Notes under the pieces: generated by a model
Database searches by the model: none
What the model was told of the DNA's origin: nothing
What the model saw: only the letters and a program-made list of their open reading frames with translations
Program-made: the position numbers and the translations under genes
Shown here: piece after piece, positions 16,961 to 27,768 of the stretch
Position numbering within the stretch: the stretch's first letter is position 1
Layout: each line of letters begins with the position of its first letter
Assembly: GCF_026929975.1 (NCBI RefSeq)
Contig: NZ_JANHOK010000008.1
Span: 1 to 32,849 of the forward strand
From: Bartonella sp. F02
Lineage (GTDB): Bacteria > Pseudomonadota > Alphaproteobacteria > Rhizobiales > Rhizobiaceae
DNA length: 32,849 nt
Reading direction: 5' to 3'

Positions 16961-18514
16961 ATGAGCCTAATTAAAAAATTCGCCACCGTTGCTTCTGGAA
17001 CCCTAATGAGCCGCATTTTCGGTTTTGTACGCGAAATGCTTATGGCTGCAGCTCTTGGAACCGGCCCTGTTTCCGACGCCTTTAATGCTGCTTTTCGTTT
17101 TCCAAACACATTTCGACGTTTTTTTGCTGAAGGCGCTTTTAATGCAGCTTTTGTGCCTCTTTTTTCAAAAAAAATTACCGAAGATGGAACAGAAAATGCC
17201 TGTAAATTTGCAGAAGAAGTCTTTGGCGTTCTTTTCTCATTTCTCTTACTGTTAACGATCGCAATGGAAATGAGCATGCCTTTTCTGGTACGCACAATCA
17301 TCGCCCCAGGATTTACAGAAGATGCAACAAAATTTCATGCAACAATTCATTTTACAGCGATTATGTTTCCTTACTTAACGTGCATGTCTTTAGCTGTCAT
17401 GATGGGAGGAATGCTTAATGCATTGCAGCGTTATTTTGTTGCTGCGATTGCTCCTGTTTTTTTAAATGTTATTCTGATCGGTGTTCTCGCTTATGCTTGG
17501 ATAGCCCAGTTAGATGTTTGGCGTATCGGATTAAATCTGTCCTGGGGAGTGATGGTTGCAGGGCTTCTTCAACTCATTTTGATTGCAATCGCTTTATATC
17601 AAAGTGGCATGAAAATCTCTTTTCGTTTTCCACGATTGAGTCCTAATATTCGTCAACTCCTTATTTTAGCATTTCCTGCGGCTATTACAGGAGGGATTAC
17701 ACAAATCAATTTGTTGATCAATACCAATATTGCCTCTAGCCAATCAGGAGCTGTATCTTCTTTGGTCTATGCGGATCGTCTCTATCAATTACCGCTAGGA
17801 GTCGTGGGGATCGCTGTTGCAACTGTTCTTTTACCAGAACTAACAAAAGCTCTGCGCAGCAAAAAATACAATCAAGCGCAAGATTTACAAAACCGAGCAA
17901 TTGAATTAACCTTGTTTCTGACATTGCCAGCATCAATCGCTTTTTTATTCATTTCTATTCCTATTGTTAGTTTGCTCTTTGAGCATGGTCAATTTACCAG
18001 TGAATCAACACGCAATGTTGCACAATTACTGGAGCTTTACGGCTTAGGTCTTCCAGCTTTTGTACTCATAAAAGTCTTTATTCCAAATTTTTTTGCACGG
18101 GAAGATACAAAAACTCCCATGATTTTTGCAGGAGTTTGTGTTTTTATCAATATCAGCTTAGCCTTAACATTATTCCCAATTTTATCGGCTCGCGGCATTG
18201 TCATTGCTGAAATTACCTCGGGATGGGTGAATGCATTGCTACTTTATAGCGTCCTTATAAAACGTGGATACTGGAAATACGATATCAAACTCATTAAACG
18301 AATTGCACGACTTACAATCACAACAATTTTAACAATGGGAGCATTATACTACGCACTGAGCTTCTTATCTTTTCCTTTATCTTCACAAGCATCTTTTCTT
18401 TTACGCTTCTTTACCTTAGCAGGGATCATGATCATTATCATCTTCATTTATTTTATAATCTGTTTTTGGCCAGGACGCAGCTCTTTCTCCTTCTCACGTA
18501 AAAATATAAAGTAA
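16961..18514 (+). CDS. murJ: Lipid II flippase MurJ (MviN)
   Basis: This protein moves lipid-linked peptidoglycan precursor (lipid II) across the inner membrane. It is 517 aa from the ATG at 16961; an upstream in-frame TTG at 16928 gives an unrelated 11-residue extension. The start MSLIKKFATVASGTLMSRIFGFVREMLMA is the family's opening, followed by SDAFNAAFRFPNTFRRFFAEGAFNAAFVPLF, which contains the substrate-groove Arg residues. Some 14 hydrophobic helices follow, with QLPLGVVGIAVATVLLPEL mid-chain. It leads the conserved Rhizobiales block murJ-trpS-usp-nfu. Confidence 0.95.
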   Translation: MSLIKKFATVASGTLMSRIFGFVREMLMAAALGTGPVSDAFNAAFRFPNTFRRFFAEGAFNAAFVPLFSKKITEDGTENACKFAEEVFGVLFSFLLLLTIAMEMSMPFLVRTIIAPGFTEDATKFHATIHFTAIMFPYLTCMSLAVMMGGMLNALQRYFVAAIAPVFLNVILIGVLAYAWIAQLDVWRIGLNLSWGVMVAGLLQLILIAIALYQSGMKISFRFPRLSPNIRQLLILAFPAAITGGITQINLLINTNIASSQSGAVSSLVYADRLYQLPLGVVGIAVATVLLPELTKALRSKKYNQAQDLQNRAIELTLFLTLPASIAFLFISIPIVSLLFEHGQFTSESTRNVAQLLELYGLGLPAFVLIKVFIPNFFAREDTKTPMIFAGVCVFINISLALTLFPILSARGIVIAEITSGWVNALLLYSVLIKRGYWKYDIKLIKRIARLTITTILTMGALYYALSFLSFPLSSQASFLLRFFTLAGIMIIIIFIYFIICFWPGRSSFSFSRKNIK

Positions 18515-18596
18515 TGCTTATCATATTCGAGCTTGATTTCAGTTATACCCTTTGCCACAACACATAAAAATAACACCATTGAGAAAGGCATATCTT

Positions 18597-19667
18597 ATGG
18601 ACACCTTAACACCGCTTGTTTTTTCTGGCGTTCAACCCAGTGGAAATTTGCATCTTGGTAATTACCTTGGAGCGATCAAGCATTGGGTTGAATTACAAAC
18701 GTCCTATAATTGCCTTTATTGCGTTGTCGATATGCATGCGCTAACAATTAATCCTGATCCAGCGACTTTAATAGAATCTACCCGAGACGTAACTGCCGCC
18801 TTTTTAGCGGCCGGTATTGATCCTAAAAAACAAATTATTTTCAATCAATCACGCGTTTTTCAACATACAGAATTAGCTTGGATCTTGAATTGCATTGCAC
18901 GTATCGGCTGGCTGCAACGAATGACGCAATTTAAAGATAAAGCAGGAAAAAACCGCGAGCAAGCATCCCTTGGACTTTTTGCTTACCCAAGCCTTATGGC
19001 TGCAGATATTTTGGTCTATCGTGCCACACATGTTCCTGTCGGTGATGATCAAAAACAACATATTGAACTCACACGTGATATTGCACAAAAATTCAACAAT
19101 GATTACGCAGATCGAATTGCAGAATTAAATTATGGCTTTGCCATACAAGAAAACTCTCAAAAGAAAAATGTTTTTTTTCCAATACCCGAAGCCCTTATTG
19201 GCAATACAGCAACACGCGTTATGTCTTTGCGAGATGGAACAAAAAAAATGTCAAAATCAGATCCTTCTGATTTTTCACGCATTAATTTAAGTGATGATGC
19301 CGATCTTATTGCAAAAAAAATCCGCAAAGCAAAAACAGACTCTGCGCCTCTACCTGAAACAATAACAGCTTTGGAAGGACGCCCAGAAGTGGATAATTTA
19401 CTGGGTATTTATGCTGCTTTTTCAGAAATCAGCAAAGAACAAGCTCTCTTAGAGTTTTCAGGAAAATCTTTCTCATTATTTAAATCAGCTCTTGTTGATC
19501 TTGCCGTTCATAAACTGGCGCCAATAACACAAGAACTCCGTCGTCTTCAACAAAACAGAGACTATATCGATTCTATTTTGCATGAAGGTGCAGAACGTGC
19601 TAGTGTAAAAGCAGAAGAAAATATGAAATACGTTCGTGAAATCATTGGATTGTTACACAAACCATAA
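18597..19667 (+). CDS. trpS: Tryptophanyl-tRNA synthetase
   Basis: A class I synthetase charging tRNA-Trp, 356 aa from the ATG at 18597, which has GAAAGG 8 nt upstream; a longer frame from 18552 lacks support. The HIGH-type motif is seen in [12 protein letters not shown] (H19-G21) and KMSKS at 217-221. [13 protein letters not shown], the tryptophan and tRNA-contact segment typical of bacterial TrpRS, lies between them. Length is normal. It lies 82 bp after murJ on the same strand. Confidence 0.96.
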   Translation: MDTLTPLVFSGVQPSGNLHLGNYLGAIKHWVELQTSYNCLYCVVDMHALTINPDPATLIESTRDVTAAFLAAGIDPKKQIIFNQSRVFQHTELAWILNCIARIGWLQRMTQFKDKAGKNREQASLGLFAYPSLMAADILVYRATHVPVGDDQKQHIELTRDIAQKFNNDYADRIAELNYGFAIQENSQKKNVFFPIPEALIGNTATRVMSLRDGTKKMSKSDPSDFSRINLSDDADLIAKKIRKAKTDSAPLPETITALEGRPEVDNLLGIYAAFSEISKEQALLEFSGKSFSLFKSALVDLAVHKLAPITQELRRLQQNRDYIDSILHEGAERASVKAEENMKYVREIIGLLHKP

Positions 19668-19707
19668 AAACAAAATCTTAATCATCAACATACAGAAATA
19701 AAACTGC

Positions 19708-20199
19708 ATGGTCTCAAAAAGAAAAATTTTGGAAAAAGGACGTCAGAGAAAAATTTTGGTCATTATCGACCAAACACCAGAATGTCACCGTGCTGTTGCT
19801 TTCGCTGCACAGCACGCAAAAAATACCAACGGAACATTGGTCTTATTGTCTATTATTGATAATTCAGAATTTCAGCATTTCTTAGGTGTCAACGAAATTA
19901 TGCGAACTGAATCCGTAGAAAATGCCTCTGCAGCTTTAAAACAAATTGCCCATGAAGTTCATATGAAAAAGGCAATTAAAACCGAAATTATTGTCCGTGA
20001 AGGTCAAAAAAATGATGAAATTTTTAAATTGATCGATGAAGATCAAAGTATTGCAATTATTGTTTTAGCCGCAGGAAGCAGTTCAGAAGGACCAGGACCA
20101 CTTGTCCAATCAATCGCAAATCGAGGAGAAGCTTTTCCCATTCCTGTCATCATTATTCCAAGTGGTATTGCAGATGAAGATATTGAAGTTGTTGCTTAA
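19708..20199 (+). CDS. Universal stress protein (UspA family)
   Basis: A cytosolic single-domain Usp of 163 aa. The first strand and loop read KILVIIDQTPECHRAVAFAAQHA, with the conserved Asp of the nucleotide-binding site, followed by GTLVLLSIID. The C-terminal loop is VLAAGSSSEGPGPLVQ, a loose version of the G-x2-G-x9-G-S/T ATP-binding signature, so nucleotide binding is uncertain. The basic N-terminal extension (KRKILEKGRQRK) is typical of the alphaproteobacterial version next to trpS and nfu. The exact role is unknown; family members modulate stress survival. Confidence 0.88.
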   Translation: MVSKRKILEKGRQRKILVIIDQTPECHRAVAFAAQHAKNTNGTLVLLSIIDNSEFQHFLGVNEIMRTESVENASAALKQIAHEVHMKKAIKTEIIVREGQKNDEIFKLIDEDQSIAIIVLAAGSSSEGPGPLVQSIANRGEAFPIPVIIIPSGIADEDIEVVA

Positions 20200-20260
20200 C
20201 AATTTTTTCTTGCATTAATGATCTTCTCATTATTCCTTAGCTTTGAAGAAAGGATAAACG

Positions 20261-20839
20261 ATGTTTATTCAAACTGAACTTACACCCAATCCTGCAACAC
20301 TCAAATTTTTACCAGGTCGCGTCGTTCTTTCTGAAAATAGTATAGAGTTTCATGATAAAGAAGAAGCTGCTAAAACTTCACCTTTAGCAACAAAACTATT
20401 GAATATTCCAAACATTAGCGGTGTTTTTTTAGGCTATGATTTTATTGCTGTAACCAAAAATGATGGAGAATGGCAACATCTCAAACCAGTTATTTTAGGA
20501 ACAATTATGGAGCATTTTCTTTCTAATGATCCAACTATTCTAACCAATGGTGAAACACAAAAACAACTCCACACACTTTATGAAGAATTTTATGATCAAA
20601 AAGACGCTGAGATTGTTGCAACAATAAAAGATATTCTAGAAGCACGCGTTCGCCCAGCCGTTGCCCATGATGGAGGAGATATTACCTTTTGTGGCTTTGA
20701 AAACGGTATTGTTTATCTCAATATGCGAGGAGCTTGTGCCGGATGTCCATCTTCAACAGCGACCTTAAAACACGGCATTGAAAACCTTCTAAAGCACTTT
20801 ATTCCAGAAGTTTTAGGTGTTGAAGCCATGCCTGCATAA
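20261..20839 (+). CDS. Nfu-type iron-sulfur cluster carrier
   Basis: A 192-aa scaffold or carrier that delivers Fe-S clusters to apoproteins. The N-terminal Nfu_N domain opens MFIQTELTPNPATLKFLPG. The C-terminal NifU-like domain carries VRPAVAHDGGDI and the cluster-binding pair Cys159-x-x-Cys162 (GACAGCPSS). The layout is that of mitochondrial and alphaproteobacterial NFU1. The ATG at 20261 has AAAGGA about 6 nt upstream. It ends the murJ-trpS-usp-nfu block; the tsaB gene that often follows in relatives is not present. Confidence 0.94.
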   Translation: MFIQTELTPNPATLKFLPGRVVLSENSIEFHDKEEAAKTSPLATKLLNIPNISGVFLGYDFIAVTKNDGEWQHLKPVILGTIMEHFLSNDPTILTNGETQKQLHTLYEEFYDQKDAEIVATIKDILEARVRPAVAHDGGDITFCGFENGIVYLNMRGACAGCPSSTATLKHGIENLLKHFIPEVLGVEAMPA

Positions 20840-21026
20840 AACAGCGTCATTTATTGACTCCTTGAACTATCAAGAAAGCGCTTTCGCTATCGCCGCTATC
20901 GTAGAGTGTCACTGTCACAAAAAATGACTAACGTATCATGGACAGTGTCTTCGATGCAGCGCGTCCACTATTCTCAAAAATTTACAAATGTAGACCAAAC
21001 ATAAAAATATTGAACAAATTTTTTAA

Positions 21027-21362
21027 CTAAATTTTTTTAACAAATTCTGACTTTAACCCCATTTGCCCAATGCCAGGGATTTTACAATCAATATTATGAT
21101 CACCATCTACCAAACGAATATTTTTAACCTTAGTCCCACTTTTCAGAACAGATGAAGCTCCTTTTACCTTGAGATCTTTGATCACCATAACAGTGTCACC
21201 GTTTGTCAAACGTTGGCCATTAACATCGTAAACAACATCAAGAACGGAGGAATCTTCGTTTTTTTGTGACCATTCATGCGCACATTCAGGACAAATAAAA
21301 TTTTCGCCCTCTTCATAGACATAAAGACCAGAACATTCAGGACATTTAGGAAATTGGTTCAT
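21027..21362 (-). CDS. yjdM: Zinc-ribbon protein YjdM (PhnA family)
   Basis: A 111-aa protein, normal length for YjdM/PhnA. The N-terminal zinc ribbon has Cys7-x2-Cys10 (CPEC) and Cys24-x2-Cys27 (CPEC). The C-terminal SH3-like domain contains [23 protein letters not shown] and the family's ending [13 protein letters not shown]. The old PhnA name suggested phosphonoacetate hydrolysis, but E. coli YjdM is not known to be that enzyme and the role is unknown. It is a single gene on the minus strand. Confidence 0.92.
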   Translation of the reverse strand: MNQFPKCPECSGLYVYEEGENFICPECAHEWSQKNEDSSVLDVVYDVNGQRLTNGDTVMVIKDLKVKGASSVLKSGTKVKNIRLVDGDHNIDCKIPGIGQMGLKSEFVKKI

Positions 21363-21585
21363 ACATTTTATCTTTATTTAAAAAATCATAACACATTGCA
21401 AAACTATTTTATAAAATAGTCTATAAGAATAATAAGTTATTGTATACAATAAAAGTAAAACATTAACTTTATTGTATAATTATCGATTATTACAGTATTT
21501 TTAAAAAAATTATATTAATAATCTTGATTTTAGACTTAAAGATTTAAAATACATCTAAAAATAAAACAAAACAATACATTTAAAA

Positions 21586-21614
21586 ATATAAAAAACGGGC
21601 TAAAAAGCCCGTTT
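21586..21614 (-). terminator. Rho-independent terminator of groESL
   Basis: On the minus strand AAACGGGCT and AGCCCGTTT form a 9-bp stem with a 4-nt loop (21593-21614), followed by a T-rich tract. It lies about 30 bp past the groEL stop. Confidence 0.9.
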
Positions 21615-21643
21615 CTTTTTTTATATTTACTTTTTCTAAGGGC

Positions 21644-23287
<1,644 letters not shown>

Positions 23288-23364
23288 CTATTTTCTCCTT
23301 GGATTATTCCAAATATTGGATTGTCCCAAAATAATATAATATGAAATAGAATTAAGAGGATAGA

Positions 23365-23661
23365 TTATCCTAAAATTCCCATAACATCAGATTCTTTCAT
23401 GATTAAAAGATCTTCACCAGAAATCTTAACTTCTGTTCCAGACCATTTACCAAATAAGATACGATCTCCTGCCTTAACTTCTAAAGGTACGAGTTTTCCA
23501 TTGTTATCAAGAGTACCACTGCCAACAGCAATGACTTCACCTTCTTGAGGTTTTTCTTGAGCGGTTTCAGGAATAATAATCCCACCAGCAGTTTTGTTTT
23601 CAGATTCAACCCGACGGACAACGATGCGATCGTGAAGTGGGCGGAATTTTATATGAGCCAT
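23365..23661 (-). CDS. groES: Co-chaperonin GroES (Hsp10)
   Basis: The heptameric lid of the GroEL chamber, 98 aa. It opens [16 protein letters not shown] and has the mobile loop [19 protein letters not shown], which contacts GroEL, and the roof-loop [15 protein letters not shown]. It is the first gene of the operon. The leader contains a good vegetative promoter and an HrcA operator (CIRCE). Confidence 0.98.
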   Translation of the reverse strand: MAHIKFRPLHDRIVVRRVESENKTAGGIIIPETAQEKPQEGEVIAVGSGTLDNNGKLVPLEVKAGDRILFGKWSGTEVKISGEDLLIMKESDVMGILG

Positions 23662-23730
23662 GTTTTAAATCCTTAAAACTTAAATATAACTAAATTAATC
23701 TTATTAAACTGTATTAATTTTAAGTTCCCG

Positions 23731-23757
23731 CTAGCACTCACGCGTGAAGAATGCTAA
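23731..23757 (-). promoter_or_regulatory. CIRCE operator (HrcA site) of groESL
   Basis: On the plus strand CTAGCACTC-N9-GAATGCTAA (23731-23757) matches the consensus TTAGCACTC-N9-GAGTGCTAA at 16 of 18 positions with the exact 9-bp spacer. It lies just downstream of the -10 box, so bound HrcA would block transcription until heat shock inactivates it. Confidence 0.93.
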
Positions 23758-23767
23758 CATCTCTTGA

Positions 23768-23796
23768 AATATAAAAACGGCACTCTACAATGTCAA
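23768..23796 (-). promoter_or_regulatory. groESL promoter (-35/-10)
   Basis: On the minus strand TTGACA (23791-23796) and TATATT (23768-23773) are separated by exactly 17 bp. They are a near-consensus housekeeping promoter directly upstream of CIRCE and about 105 bp from the groES ATG. No RpoH-type promoter is evident. Confidence 0.85.
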
Positions 23797-23940
23797 GGAT
23801 TCTATGCAAAAATTAATCTCGATATGCTGTATATACTTCGTGTTTTGTCTTTGTTCTTTAATTCTGTAGAACCAACTTTTTTATTAACCGAAAAACAATA
23901 AAAGGATCTCATTAACAAGTCAACATAAAGGGATTTTACC

Positions 23941-25329
23941 ATGATTAAGACACGTCAAGAAAGCGATAGTTTTGGAACCATTTCAGTACCCGAAGATCGA
24001 TATTGGGGAGCGCAAACTGAGCGTTCTTTACATAATTTCGATATCGGAACAGAAAAACAACCTATGGCTTTGATCTATGCTTTAAGCCTTGTAAAAAAAG
24101 CAGCAGCTCTCGTGAACATGGAAAAAGGGAAACTTCCCAAAGAGATTGGGGAAGCAATTGTAACAGCCGCCGATGAAGTACTTGCCGGTAAGTTTGATAC
24201 ACATTTTCCCCTCGTTGTTTGGCAGACAGGTTCTGGAACACAAAGTAATATGAATGTCAATGAGGTGATCGCTAATCGCGCTAGTATTCTTTTAGGAGGA
24301 ACACTAGGCAGCAAAGCACCAGTCCACCCCAATGACCACGTCAATATGAGCCAATCATCAAACGATTCCTTCCCAACAGCAATGCATATTGCAACCACAT
24401 TGCAAACACGCAAACATCTCTTACCAACGCTCTATGCTCTTATTGCCGCTCTCAAAGAAAAAGAGAATGAATTTTCTAATATTATCAAAATCGGGCGAAC
24501 ACACACTCAAGATGCAACACCGCTCACTTTGGGGCAAGAGTTTTCAGGCTATCGTGCAGCACTAGAAGCAAACTGCCATCGCATTGAAATGGCTCTAGCC
24601 GATGCCCAAATGCTTGCTCAAGGAGGAACAGCTGTTGGAACAGGGCTTAATACACCAAAAGGTTTTGATGTTGCATTTGCAAAAACAGTTAGCTCACTCA
24701 CAGGAATAGAATTCAAAACTGCCAATAATAAATTTGAAGCGCTCGCACATCATGGAGCTTTGACGCATTTTCATGGAAGCCTCAACGCGCTAGCCGCGGA
24801 TCTTTTCAAAATTGCCAATGATATTCGTTTCCTCGGATCAGGGCCACGTTCCGGCTTAGGCGAATTAAGCTTACCTGAAAATGAACCTGGTTCATCCATC
24901 ATGCCAGGAAAAGTCAATCCTACACAGTGTGAAGCTTTGACAATGGTAGCGTGCCAAGTTTTTGGAAATCATACCAGTGTAACATTTGCGGCTAGCCAAG
25001 GACATTTTGAACTCAATACCTATAAACCTATGATTGGGTATAATGTCTTACAATCACTGTCTCTTCTTGGAGATTCCATGCGCTCTTTTGATACGCATTG
25101 CATTCAAGGGTTGCGCGCTAATCGGGATCATATCCAAGATTTGATGGAACGCTCTCTTATGTTGGTCACTGCTCTTGCACCAGAAATTGGCTACGAAAAA
25201 GCAGCAGAAATTGCTAAAACAGCGCATAGAAATGGAACAACTTTACGCGCTGAAGCTTTGAAAGCTGGGGTTTCAGAAACAGATTACGATCGGCTCGTTG
25301 ATCCTAAAAAAATGATCCATCCACAATAA
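23941..25329 (+). CDS. fumC: Fumarate hydratase, class II
   Basis: The TCA-cycle enzyme interconverting fumarate and malate, with no metal cluster. The 462-aa protein has the class II residues: His188 in GRTHTQ and Ser318 in the signature [13 protein letters not shown] (317-329), plus the substrate-loop segments [13 protein letters not shown] (97-109) and [11 protein letters not shown]. The ATG at 23941 has AAAGGGA 8 nt upstream. It is divergent from groES and convergent with pgm, with only 8 bp between the two stop codons. Confidence 0.97.
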   Translation: MIKTRQESDSFGTISVPEDRYWGAQTERSLHNFDIGTEKQPMALIYALSLVKKAAALVNMEKGKLPKEIGEAIVTAADEVLAGKFDTHFPLVVWQTGSGTQSNMNVNEVIANRASILLGGTLGSKAPVHPNDHVNMSQSSNDSFPTAMHIATTLQTRKHLLPTLYALIAALKEKENEFSNIIKIGRTHTQDATPLTLGQEFSGYRAALEANCHRIEMALADAQMLAQGGTAVGTGLNTPKGFDVAFAKTVSSLTGIEFKTANNKFEALAHHGALTHFHGSLNALAADLFKIANDIRFLGSGPRSGLGELSLPENEPGSSIMPGKVNPTQCEALTMVACQVFGNHTSVTFAASQGHFELNTYKPMIGYNVLQSLSLLGDSMRSFDTHCIQGLRANRDHIQDLMERSLMLVTALAPEIGYEKAAEIAKTAHRNGTTLRAEALKAGVSETDYDRLVDPKKMIHPQ

Positions 25330-25337
25330 AACAAATT

Positions 25338-26966
25338 TTACGTTATAATATCGGGCCGTTCGCGGCCCAATTTTTCTTTTATATTGAGTAATTCAAAAGC
25401 CACGTGCTGTAGAGGCAAAAGAGCTTGGTGTGTTTCTTGAGTGAGTTTGCGTGGATCACTCTCATACTGCTCAAGATAAAGCCTTAGAGTTGCTCCCACC
25501 GTCCCTGTTTCCGATAAACGCACCACCAACCGCGCTCCATTATCAAAAAAAATACGCACTCCGTGCCCGTTGCTTGTGCTCTCATCCATTGGATCAGAAT
25601 AAATAAAGTCATCGGATTTTTCGACCGTGAGACCAGCAATTCTTGTTCCCATCTGTGGCAATTGATCTCGCAAATGCTCCACCATTTCTAAAGCTTTTTT
25701 CCCATCAACTTGCTCATAATCATAACGTGAATAATAAAAGCGTCCATAAGTGCGCCAATGGTGTTGAACAATTTGAGCAACCGTTTTCTTCGTAACAGCC
25801 AAAAGATTTAACCAAAACAATACAGCCCATAAACCATCTTTTTCGCGGACATGATGAGATCCCGTTCCAAAACTTTCCTCACCACACAAGGTTATTTGAC
25901 CAGCATCCAAAAGCGTCCCAAAAAACTTCCAGCCCGTTGGCGTTTCAAAACAATTGATCCCTTTTGTTTCAGCAACCAAATCGGCAGCACGCCCTGTTGG
26001 CATAGAACGCGCTATCCCTGCTATACCCTGCCGATAACCTTTGATGAGATGCGCATAATCCGCCATAATAGCCAGTGAATCAGAAGGTGTAATAAATTGC
26101 TTGCGGCCAATAATCAAATTACGATCACCATCCCCATCTGAAGCCGCCCCAAGATCTGGACTGTGATCAGACATCAATAAACAATATAGATCCTTCGCAT
26201 GAACTAAATTTGGATCTGGAGGACGCCCTCCAAAATCCGGTAAAGGAAAAGCATTCATCACTGTTCCCTCTGGAAACCCTAAACACTTTTCAAAAATTTC
26301 CCGCGCATATGGACCGGTTACCGCATGCATTGCATCAAATTTTAAACTTAACCCTTCTGTTACCGCATGAGCAATACATTCAAAGTCAAAAATCTCCTGC
26401 ATCAAAGAAACATAATCCGCTACAGGATCAATAATTTCAACACGCATCGAACCGATAAACGTGCTGCCCTCCGTCTCTAAATCAATGTCGGGCGCATCCA
26501 TAATTTTATAAGAAGAAAGGCTCTGTGATGTTGCAAAAATAGCATCACAAAGGGCTTTGGGTGCAGGACCTCCATTTGCAATATTATATTTTATTCCAGA
26601 ATCTCCCTCCGGACCACCAGGATTGTGACTGGCTGAAAGAATAATCCCCCCCTGCGCACGATATTTACGAATAAGATGTGATACAGCTGGTGTCGATAAC
26701 AGTCCGCCTTTTCCAACTTTAACACAAGCAACACCTTGAGCAGCAGCCATTTTCAACACTGTTTGAATAAGTGTGGGATTAAAATAACGCCCATCTCCTC
26801 CAAGAATGAACAATTTTCCTTCACAAGATCCTATCGTGTTAAAAATCGATTGAATAAAGTTTTCAACATAATGAGACTGTTGAAAAACGGATACCTTTTT
26901 GCGCAATCCAGAGGTTCCAAGCTTTTGATCCTCAAAAGCTGTTGTCAAAACTGTCCTTATCCCCAT
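25338..26966 (-). CDS. pgm: Phosphoglucomutase (alpha-D-glucose phosphate-specific)
   Basis: Interconverts glucose 1-phosphate and glucose 6-phosphate for glycan, LPS and glycogen precursors. I start it at ATG 26966 (542 aa), 7 nt from GAAAG; the adjacent GTG at 26969 is possible. The phosphoserine loop is SASHNPGG with Ser113, the metal loop is DGDGD (277-281), and the sugar-binding loop reads CGEESFGTGSHHVREKDG, diagnostic of the glucose-specific branch. The last codons contain the terminator hairpin of the convergent fumC gene. Confidence 0.95.
   Translation of the reverse strand: MGIRTVLTTAFEDQKLGTSGLRKKVSVFQQSHYVENFIQSIFNTIGSCEGKLFILGGDGRYFNPTLIQTVLKMAAAQGVACVKVGKGGLLSTPAVSHLIRKYRAQGGIILSASHNPGGPEGDSGIKYNIANGGPAPKALCDAIFATSQSLSSYKIMDAPDIDLETEGSTFIGSMRVEIIDPVADYVSLMQEIFDFECIAHAVTEGLSLKFDAMHAVTGPYAREIFEKCLGFPEGTVMNAFPLPDFGGRPPDPNLVHAKDLYCLLMSDHSPDLGAASDGDGDRNLIIGRKQFITPSDSLAIMADYAHLIKGYRQGIAGIARSMPTGRAADLVAETKGINCFETPTGWKFFGTLLDAGQITLCGEESFGTGSHHVREKDGLWAVLFWLNLLAVTKKTVAQIVQHHWRTYGRFYYSRYDYEQVDGKKALEMVEHLRDQLPQMGTRIAGLTVEKSDDFIYSDPMDESTSNGHGVRIFFDNGARLVVRLSETGTVGATLRLYLEQYESDPRKLTQETHQALLPLQHVAFELLNIKEKLGRERPDIIT
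25353..25380 (+). terminator. fumC terminator inside the pgm coding end
   Basis: GGGCCG-TTCG-CGGCCC is a perfect 6-bp G/C stem with a 4-nt loop, followed by AATTTTTCTTTT (25353-25380). It serves the plus-strand fumC transcript, 24 bp after its stop. On the minus strand the same bases encode part of the pgm C-terminus (the GRERP segment). Confidence 0.85.
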
Positions 26967-27145
26967 CACTGTACTTTCACATTATCTCAATTCAATCTTA
27001 GAATATAGAACCACGAGTGTCGATGTTAATTCGTGCTTGACGACAATGTGGAATATCTGCAATCTTATGATAATTAATTAATGACTATTAAAACGCAACA
27101 AATTTTCTTAAACGCAACTCCCCCAAAAATACAGGAGCGATAATT

Positions 27146-27670
27146 ATGATAAGCAAAAAAGTTCCCCAAGTAACATTTCATACTCGTGTACGTGATGAAT
27201 CAGTTGGTGGAAATAATCCTTACCGATGGCAAGAAATGACAAGTGATGCTTATTTTAAAGGAAAACGGGTCATTCTTTTTTCCCTTCCTGGAGCGTTCAC
27301 ACCTACTTGCTCAACTTTCCAGCTTCCTGACTTTGAAAAACTCTATGATGAGTTTAAACAAGCTGGAATTGATGAAATTTATTGTATTTCTGTCAATGAT
27401 GCTTTTGTGATGAATGCTTGGGGTAAAAGTCAAAATATCAAAAATGTAAAATTGATTCCAGATGGTTCAGGTGAATTTACACGAAAAATGGGAATGCTCG
27501 TTGCTAAGGACAATGTCGGTTTTGGAATGCGTTCATGGCGCTACGCGGCTATCATTAAAGATGGTGTTGTTGAACAATGGTTCGAAGAAGAAGGCTTTTC
27601 AGATAACTGTTCTCAAGACCCTTATGGGGCCTCATCACCACAAAACATTTTGAACGCGCTTAAAGGTTAA
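27146..27670 (+). CDS. Peroxiredoxin, Prx5 type
   Basis: A cytosolic thiol peroxidase of 174 aa that reduces H2O2 and organic hydroperoxides. The peroxidatic motif PGAFTPTCS carries Cys55, with Thr52 and the later conserved Arg in GFGMRSWRYA completing the active site. The ending (EEEGFSDNCSQDPYGASSP) matches the Prx5/AhpE-like alphaproteobacterial form; Cys in DNCSQDPY is a candidate resolving residue. The ATG at 27146 has AGGAG about 8 nt upstream. It is a stand-alone gene. Confidence 0.93.
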   Translation: MISKKVPQVTFHTRVRDESVGGNNPYRWQEMTSDAYFKGKRVILFSLPGAFTPTCSTFQLPDFEKLYDEFKQAGIDEIYCISVNDAFVMNAWGKSQNIKNVKLIPDGSGEFTRKMGMLVAKDNVGFGMRSWRYAAIIKDGVVEQWFEEEGFSDNCSQDPYGASSPQNILNALKG

Positions 27671-27694
27671 GTTTTCAAATCGGAATAGTTTTTA

Positions 27695-27740
27695 AACGGT
27701 GCAAATTTTCTTTTGAAAAAGATTTGCACCGTTATTTTTA
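27695..27740. terminator. Bidirectional terminator between the peroxiredoxin gene and hisS
   Basis: AACGGTGCAAAT (27695-27706) and ATTTGCACCGTT (27722-27733) form a perfect 12-bp stem, followed by ATTTTT on the plus strand. On the minus strand an A/T-rich tract also follows. It lies 24 bp after the peroxiredoxin stop and 29 bp past the end of hisS. Confidence 0.88.
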
Positions 27741-27768
27741 CACATAACTGAAGACAGTAAAGCTTTGA

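Noticed and set aside
20870-20960. Short repeats and palindrome after nfu (GAAAGCGCTTTC; CACTGTC with GACAGTG)
   Set aside because: I looked for a tsaB remnant, a terminator or a CRISPR-like array. There is no T-run, no regular spacing and no coherent reading frame.
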